64,000 nt of DNA. Source: Latrodectus hesperus. Taxonomy: Eukaryota > Arthropoda > Arachnida > Araneae > Theridiidae. The stretch covers positions 78,179,979-78,243,978 of the forward strand of contig CM075851.1 of assembly GCA_037975125.1 (NCBI GenBank), given 5' to 3'. The notes beneath the pieces are model-generated. The model saw only the letters and a program-made list of their open reading frames with translations. It had not been told where the DNA came from and searched no databases. Position numbers and translations under genes: made by a program. Positions 51,701-64,000 of the stretch are shown one piece after another; positions within the stretch are counted from its first letter, which is position 1, and each line of letters starts with the position of its first letter.

Positions 51701-52213
51701 TATAACTATATTTATATTACAATGAGGTCATTGATAAATGTTTTTTTATACTGAACGAAACCATTACAAAGTAACTCTTTATATCAAGATTGAATATTGA
51801 GCACAAGATCTTAAATAGTTAAAATTTCTAACACCAAAGATACAAGATTCTGCGAATAATCATTGTATATGGGTTCGCCATAACTGTGTATATAGCTGGC
51901 TGTGATATCAAACTCAACACATTTTAAGCTTGAAAATGTGATACCTCTCTCCACCAGAATACAGCAAATCTTTTGCAGAATTTCTATTTTTTAACTGCTC
52001 AACCCTATTGATCATAGTAATTATCGAGACCTAATGGTAGGGCTGAACTCTTAAAAATAGGTTATCTCAGATTCGATTTAAGCTTTTGTTGAAATGTATT
52101 ATGTGGGCAATTATGCTTTTTTTCAGTGTACATCTCTGCTATAGTGGCCCAGTGGAACATTCTCCAGCAAAACAATGTATGTGTATGTTCAAATGTTTTC
52201 CAGTGTTTATTTC
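48762..52213. other. AT-rich non-coding DNA
   Basis: No gene is recognised apart from the candidate patch at 49330-49773. A tRNA-like remnant is possible near 52030-52080 (ctaatggtagggc, agattcgat). The rest shows nothing. Confidence 0.5.
49330..49773. other. GC-richer patch with overlapping open frames
   Basis: The left part (49330-49445) is unusually GC-rich for this window and contains a perfect CRE-type palindrome tgacgtca (49398-49405). To its right, overlapping frames of 83 codons (plus, non-ATG, containing VNSFRDKFAKYFASIFLPET) and 108 codons (minus, ATG at 49773) are open on both strands. The plus frame looks more protein-like, but I recognise no family. A decayed transposon or a 5' exon with promoter are both conceivable; neither is shown. 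Confidence 0.25.
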
Positions 52214-52222
52214 CATTAAACT

Positions 52223-52507
52223 AAACTAAACTCCATGGCACGACAACCCATGTTGGCCAAGGCCTACAGTGCCCATAACTGCTTTCATGAGTGAGGGCCC
52301 TGGGCTGCGAAGCATATGTCTCAGTTAGGTGGTCAGCCTAACGTAAGACCCCCAGTGTTTAGTTCCCAAGCATGCTTGGTACTCAGTTAATCGACCCACT
52401 GAAGGGATGAAAGGCTGAGACAACCTTTCTCAGCCCGAGGATCGAACCCCAGACCTGTGTCATGGGAACGTGAAACACTACAACTAAGCCACCGGGCTTC
52501 CTTTTTT
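52223..52507 (-). mobile_element. tRNA-derived SINE, family D, minus strand
   Basis: On the minus strand the head has an A box TGGCTTAGTTG (52481-52491 on plus) and a B box GGTTCGATCCT (52438-52448 on plus). A GC-rich body follows, containing a ggctgag...ctcagcc hairpin and ending in ggccttggccaacatggg. Its tail is a taaac-type repeat on the plus-strand left side. A 9-bp duplication cattaaact flanks it (52214-52222 and 52508-52516). The tail repeat overlaps the duplication motif, so the left boundary is approximate. Confidence 0.87.
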
Positions 52508-52516
52508 CATTAAACT

Positions 52517-54845
52517 GTCAATAATTCTATGCAAAAAAGTGCTTTAAAAACTGTTTTTATCCAGCATAATATTATTTTCTAACTTTTCCTAAATGATAAA
52601 TAAATTTATTGCAAATTTTTTTTTTTTTGGTATTTAATACGCAAACTCAGAATAAGGATGACTATTATTTGGATGATAATTATTTTACAAAACATTTTCC
52701 ACTGAATTTGCAAGAGAAGTACATTTTTTTAAACGACTAAGTAGAAAATTCCAAAACAAAACTGAAAAAGCATGAAATAAAGAAGAAGTATTTTTTCGAC
52801 ATTTTCTTCTCGCAGAAATGAAATGCTACAAAAAAAAAAAAAAATTTCGGTGGCATGGTGACAAAAGGAAAATGTGAGAAAACCTCATTTAAATTTATAT
52901 TTTTCCACTATTAGCATCTTGTTCACCACTGTATTTAGAGGAAGTTTTAATTACTAAGAACCAAAAAAATATTTTTAATTACGCGGAAGGAATTCGTAAG
53001 AATGCCATTTGAGAATAGTTGTCTCTGGTTAAACCTTTATGTGTTCTTCTCTTTTTTTATGCCAAACAAAGCAATGGACCTTGAAGGCATGTTTCTCTAG
53101 AAGAAAGCGATTGTATTAGTATTTTAAGACAATATAAATATGGTAATTCATCATTACAAACATGTCACTTCCTTGCACAGCTTAATTTGAAAAGCAGCGA
53201 ACAGAAATTTCATGACTTGATAGAGAAAGTTTATAAAAATTACCATATGTCCGACAAGTTATTTTAAAATTGATGCGAAAATAATAATTTCACTTACTTT
53301 TCTACGAGTTTAATTAAAACTTCAACAGCCTTTTCAGAAGCTGTGAATAAATTGATTTCATTAATAAATAAGTTTTATTTATTGTAATATATAAAACATT
53401 ATTAAATAAATTTCTCGTATATTGCTGTATATACAAGAAATGAAAGTCAAAACTATTAATAGTAAAAAGTTTGATTTAACTATATATATGAAATGTTTGA
53501 AAAAAATTGCTCTTAAATATTATCAATAATTATAATTGCTTATGCATGATATACACAAATATGAAGCAAATCCTACATTTTTAAGATCTTTAAAATTCTT
53601 TAAATTTCATCGTGGAAATTGTGCTTGAAAGAGAATAACAATCAAGAATAATAGAAAACATTAAATAATTAAATTGTTCACTTAAAGAAAATTTATGTAT
53701 TAAATCCCATAGAATTTTTTTCAAGTAAAAGCTATTCAGAATTGTTTAGAAATAAAATTATATCATTATAATTGCTATTATTATTATATCATTATAACAT
53801 TATCATTGCTTTCATGAGAATTCTTGAATGAAAGTAATTATATCACAAAATCTTACAATGAAAAAATTAGAGCTGAACATAGTAATGTACATAATGGTTA
53901 AATTGTAAAGGTACATCAAAATTTACTTGTGTTAAATAGCAGAGCAACGCCATTTACCAATCAAAATTGAATAGTGTGCATTTCTGGCTTAATGATATCA
54001 TGATTTTTGCTAAAAAAATTACTATTGTAGCTCTAGAGCATGGTAAAAATTTACTGTTTTACGGCACATAATGGGTATTCTTACAATCTAAAAAAAAAGA
54101 ATATTGTAAGATTTATTCAGATACCTACTATAATGTCTTTTATATTTGAGTTTTTATGTTAATAATAAGAAAAAAATATTATTGTATAGATATTTTCCCA
54201 TTTAGAATTTTTTAGTAAGATAAATAAATCAAATACCGTCTAAGTTCTCATAGATTTTGACATTATGATCAAAACTGCATAGTATGCTACAAACCATGTA
54301 TAATGCGAGAATATTGTAACCGTTCGTCATAATATTCTTTTAACAATTTTGAAATTACATAAAAGGCATCAAAACAGCTTAAAGCTATTTGATTTTCGTT
54401 TGTGCATCGGGTTCATATGCTCCTTTTACAAGAGCTTCTCATAAATAATAGCTACACTAACGTCTCTCAAAGAAAGAAATTCAGAAAACACATTCGAGTA
54501 TTCATTTCAAAAGATATACATGCAGAATTTAGAAACATGTAACTAAATTCTATTCAACATGGCCAAAATTCAAATACCAATTTTCAAGTCATTCTCTTTT
54601 CTTCTCATTCCATTCATTCTTATTCTTCATGGATTTTCTTTTCTTTTTATTAACTAGATATAGCTTATAAATTCTATGATGTGATACAACTTTTTTGAAA
54701 ATTAACAATAAATTACTCTCTATATAGTTAAGACCCATAAACTCGACGAATATATATTATATTCATTTACTGCAAAGAAGAAAACTATTATTATTCTTAA
54801 AATATTGATCTGATTTGAGAGATTCATTGGTACATTAAATATTCT
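52517..54845. other. AT-rich non-coding DNA
   Basis: It contains poly-T and poly-A runs (about 52617-52627 and 52830-52844) but no gene or recognisable element. Confidence 0.6.
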
Positions 54846-55738
54846 TCTTCTTAACTGGAGTTATAGCCCTATGCAGGCCTTAGCCTCCAATACAACTTCC
54901 TTCCACTTTTCCCGCTTCAGAGCCAAATTTTTCCAATCCTTTTTCTTCATGGTCTCCAAGTCCTTTTCCACATTATCAATCCATATTTCTCTTGATATCC
55001 TCTTCTTTTTGCTATTGAATTATTTAACCTTTGTTATCCTTTTTATGATATTTTTTTTCATCTCTGCTGTGTACGTGGACAAGCCACCGTATTCTTTGTG
55101 CTTTAATGAATCTCACTATGTCTTTGTTTCTCACTAGGTGCATTCATTCTTTATTATTTCTTCTGATCCATTTACCATTTTCAAGCCTTGGTCCATAGAT
55201 TTTCCTTAAAATTTTACATTCAAAAATTCTAATATATTCCGAGTCCCTTACATTCAATGTCCATGTTTCTCCGGCATCTGTAAAGATTGGTCAAATGAGG
55301 GTTTTATAGATTTGCAGTTTTGTTTTTCGTGATATCAATCTATTATTGAATAACGTTTTATTTGCGTAGAAAGCTGTATTACCAGCTTGCACTCTCTCGC
55401 ATATTTCATTTTTTAGGCTGTTGTCGTTGCAAATAAAAGGTCCAAGATACTTGAATTGTGACACTTCTTCAAAATTTTTACCCTCGATTTCAATACTTCT
55501 TGGTTCCCTTCTAGATTCGTTGGGCGATATTATCAAATATTTGGTCTTGCTTTCGTTGATTTGTAAACCAACATTGTTGCCTCTACTTTCCAACTCTCTA
55601 TAACATTCCTTTAAAGTCCTTTCATTTCTTGAGATGATCACAATGTCATCAGCATATGCACAAATTTGCCTGGATTTAACATTAAATATTGCTCTCAAAA
55701 TTAGTGTGAAATTAATATTTAAAATGGAACTAGGACTT
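54846..55738 (-). mobile_element. 5'-truncated non-LTR retrotransposon (RTE-like), 3' end
   Basis: Reverse transcriptase coding on the minus strand runs to a stop only about 16 bp before a short aagaagaagaat tail. A very short 3' UTR with a microsatellite tail is typical of RTE-type LINEs; the clade is inferred. The 5' truncation is near 55738. No clear target duplication is seen. Confidence 0.82.
54861..55738 (-). pseudogene. Reverse transcriptase, C-terminal 290 codons, nearly intact
   Basis: On the minus strand the order is PSSILNINFTLILR, QICAYADDIVIISRN (the YADD catalytic motif), LQINESKTKYLI, FKYLGPFICNDNS, RKTKLQIYKTLI, then a TGA (55291-55293) where the family usually has Arg (CGA to TGA, a CpG-type change). 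The same frame continues with AGETWTLNV and IYGPRLENGKW. A second TGA follows (WIRRNNKE*), then QRIRWLVHV. A frameshift near 55040 moves to the frame ending WKEVVLEAKACIGL and a TAA (54861-54863). The thumb and C-terminal regions are thus readable with only about three lesions. Upstream palm/finger motifs and the endonuclease are lost by truncation. The TTG at 55698 is not a natural start. Confidence 0.9.
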
Positions 55739-55739
55739 T

Positions 55740-61812
<6,073 letters not shown>

Positions 61813-61960
61813 TCAGTCAAAAAAGTATCGAGACACTTTTGAAATGAGCAAGTAAAACAATAAATATGTCACACAAAATAAAATTTAATTTGCTACCACA
61901 TCTTTTTTAGACAATACTTTTCAACACAAGTTGTCAATAAAATCGGTTACATGTAGAGCA

Positions 61961-62987
61961 ATGGCGAAAAACAAAGAGATTTCGATGGATGTGCGAAATC
62001 TGGTAATAAGCCATTGGAAAAATGGAAAATCAATTCGCTGTATAAGACAAATATTGGAGCTGAGTAAGTCTACTGTTTTTAACATTATTCACAGGTTCAC
62101 GAAAACAAATAGTGTTGAAAAAAAGGCAGAGATCAGGGCGTCCTAGGATATTTACTGAACGTGAAGAAAGGTGGATTGTGAGACAAGTTCTCATTAATCC
62201 AAAAACCAGCGCAGTAAAAATGACTCTGGGATGTAAAAGTATGTTCGGGAAATCTGTAAATCCTGAAACTATCAGAAATGTTTTAAAAAAACATAGGTAT
62301 CATGGTAGAGTACCTCGAAGAAAGCCCTACATTTCCAAAGCAAACCAACAGGATAGACTGGCATTTGCTAAAATGTATGTAAAGCAGCCACCAGAATTTC
62401 GGAAAAATGTAATTTTCGTAAACGAAAGCAAATATAACATTTTCGAATCAGATGGGAAGCAAAAAGTCTGGTGGACACCTAATACGGAATTGCATGTCAA
62501 AAATTTGCTGTCTACTGTTAAGTATGGAGGCCGCAACCAATTAGTCTGGGGCTGCATGTCAAGCTCTGGTGTTGGAAACTTAGATTTCATAGCAAGTATA
62601 AGGAATTAATATGTCTTTCTTGACATTCTTAAGCGAAATTTAAAGCAAAGTGCGAGAAAGTTGGGAATAGCAAGCCATTTTAATTTGTACCAGGATGACG
62701 ACCCAAAACATACTGCTCACAATTGCAAGTTATGGGCCCTTTACCACTGTCCTGGTATGATTAAAACTCCTGCACAGAGTCCAGACCTTAATCTCATAGA
62801 ACATGTATGGGACTATTGGTAGCAAAAACTCAATGAACACCCCATTTCTAACAAGCAGGAGTTAAGAAAACATCTGGTTGAAGAGTGGGCCAAAATCGAT
62901 GAGTCGTTTTGTGCAAAACTGGTCAAATCTATATCAAATCGACTGTTAGAGGTCATGAAGTACAAAGGTGGTCCAACAAGATATTAA
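61961..62987 (+). pseudogene. Tc1-like transposase with frameshift, two stops and an Asp-to-Asn change
   Basis: The ATG at 61961 starts MAKNKEISMDVRNLVISHWK, a paired-like helix-turn-helix (residues 1-50). One extra A in the A run at 62118-62124 shifts the frame into KRQRSGRPRIFT (the GRPR linker), the second helix-turn-helix and the DDE domain. The first catalytic motif reads VIFVNESKYNIF, where the family has a DE pair, so the catalytic Asp is Asn (62421-62423). The second motif YQDDDPKHTA and the third SPDLNLIEHVWDYW keep Asp and Glu. A TAA lies at 62607-62609 and a TAG at 62820-62822. The normal family end GGPTRY with stop is at 62985-62987. It is clearly inactive, although about 340 residues remain readable. 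Confidence 0.95.
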
Positions 62988-63024
62988 CTATCAATTTTTT
63001 GCTGTTTTTTTTATTTATTGGGCA

Positions 63025-63044
63025 GTGTCCCAATACTTTTTTGA
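63025..63044 (+). repeat. Inner direct repeat of the Tc1 right end
   Basis: gtgtcccaatacttttttga is identical over 20 bp to the outer right end at 63219-63238, 194 bp away. This resembles the IR/DR arrangement of some Tc1 elements, but the left end has only the outer copy (61817-61836, 18 of 20 in reverse complement). Confidence 0.85.
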
Positions 63045-63218
63045 TCTCAGTTTTTGTCTTGACTTTTTTTCTTTAAATTATTACAATAATTACATTAATA
63101 TTTGAGTTTTTGTTTCAGTCACTGTGATCTGCATCAAACAAAATGTTATATACGTCTTTTTTTGTTTCATTTGTGTATTTAAGTTATATATTATGATAAA
63201 ATTTCATGATCTTCTATT

Positions 63219-64000
<782 letters not shown>

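Noticed and set aside
54871..55137. 88-codon plus-strand frame, hydrophobic
   Set aside because: Antisense to the reverse transcriptase C-terminus; its hydrophobicity reflects the Lys-rich opposite strand.
55676..55690. Target-site duplication acattaaatatt shared with 54832-54845
   Set aside because: The right-hand copy lies inside the reverse transcriptase coding (IFNVK), with family-like sequence continuing beyond it, so it is more likely a chance match in A/T-rich DNA.

Overview
This is a eukaryotic, strongly AT-rich window (mostly long A/T stretches) with no recognisable host gene. It looks like intergenic or deep intronic DNA of an arthropod. The mix of a cecropia/SETMAR-type mariner, several Tc1-like families, a piggyBac relic, RTE- and R1/LOA-like LINE fragments and several tRNA-headed SINE families fits a spider (Araneae) best, but the species assignment is an inference. 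There is no operon-like layout. Only fossil transposon genes show recognisable protein families, and each one I can read is broken.

Layout: 1-9 kb is AT-rich DNA with no gene. A SINE with a perfect 19-bp target-site duplication sits at 9.05-9.36 kb. A 31-bp-stem fold-back lies at 12.2 kb, and a (TA)n array at 13.65 kb. At 16.6-17.5 kb is a mariner with perfect 29-bp inverted ends; its catalytic core has been deleted in frame. At 22.3-23.75 kb is an old Tc1-like transposase relic split by a solo LTR. At 30.0 kb is a second SINE family with a CAA-rich tail. From 31 to 40 kb long (TA)n arrays dominate, with a pogo/Tigger relic at 37.7-38.4 kb. A 5'-truncated LINE tail is at 40.55-41.2 kb. A second copy of the first SINE sits inside a (TA)n array at 42.5 kb. 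An internally deleted piggyBac element occupies 44.16-45.16 kb. SINE copies lie at 48.0, 48.2 and 52.2 kb, and an RTE-like reverse transcriptase tail at 54.85-55.74 kb. The last 2.4 kb holds two Tc1-like elements separated by a compound (GT)n(AT)n(AC)n array; the second runs off the window.

How the parts relate: the recurring theme is transposition into TA-rich DNA. Tc1/mariner/pogo elements use TA targets, piggyBac uses TTAA, and three insertions directly abut (TA)n arrays. The one nested event that can be dated relatively is the LTR inside the Tc1 relic (Tc1 first, LTR later). I found no convincing undescribed functional system. The items most worth a second look are the catalytic-core-deleted mariner that still encodes its DNA-binding domain, the piggyBac end with paired 19-bp palindromes, the nested LTR, and a few GC-richer patches that may be fossil coding sequence.
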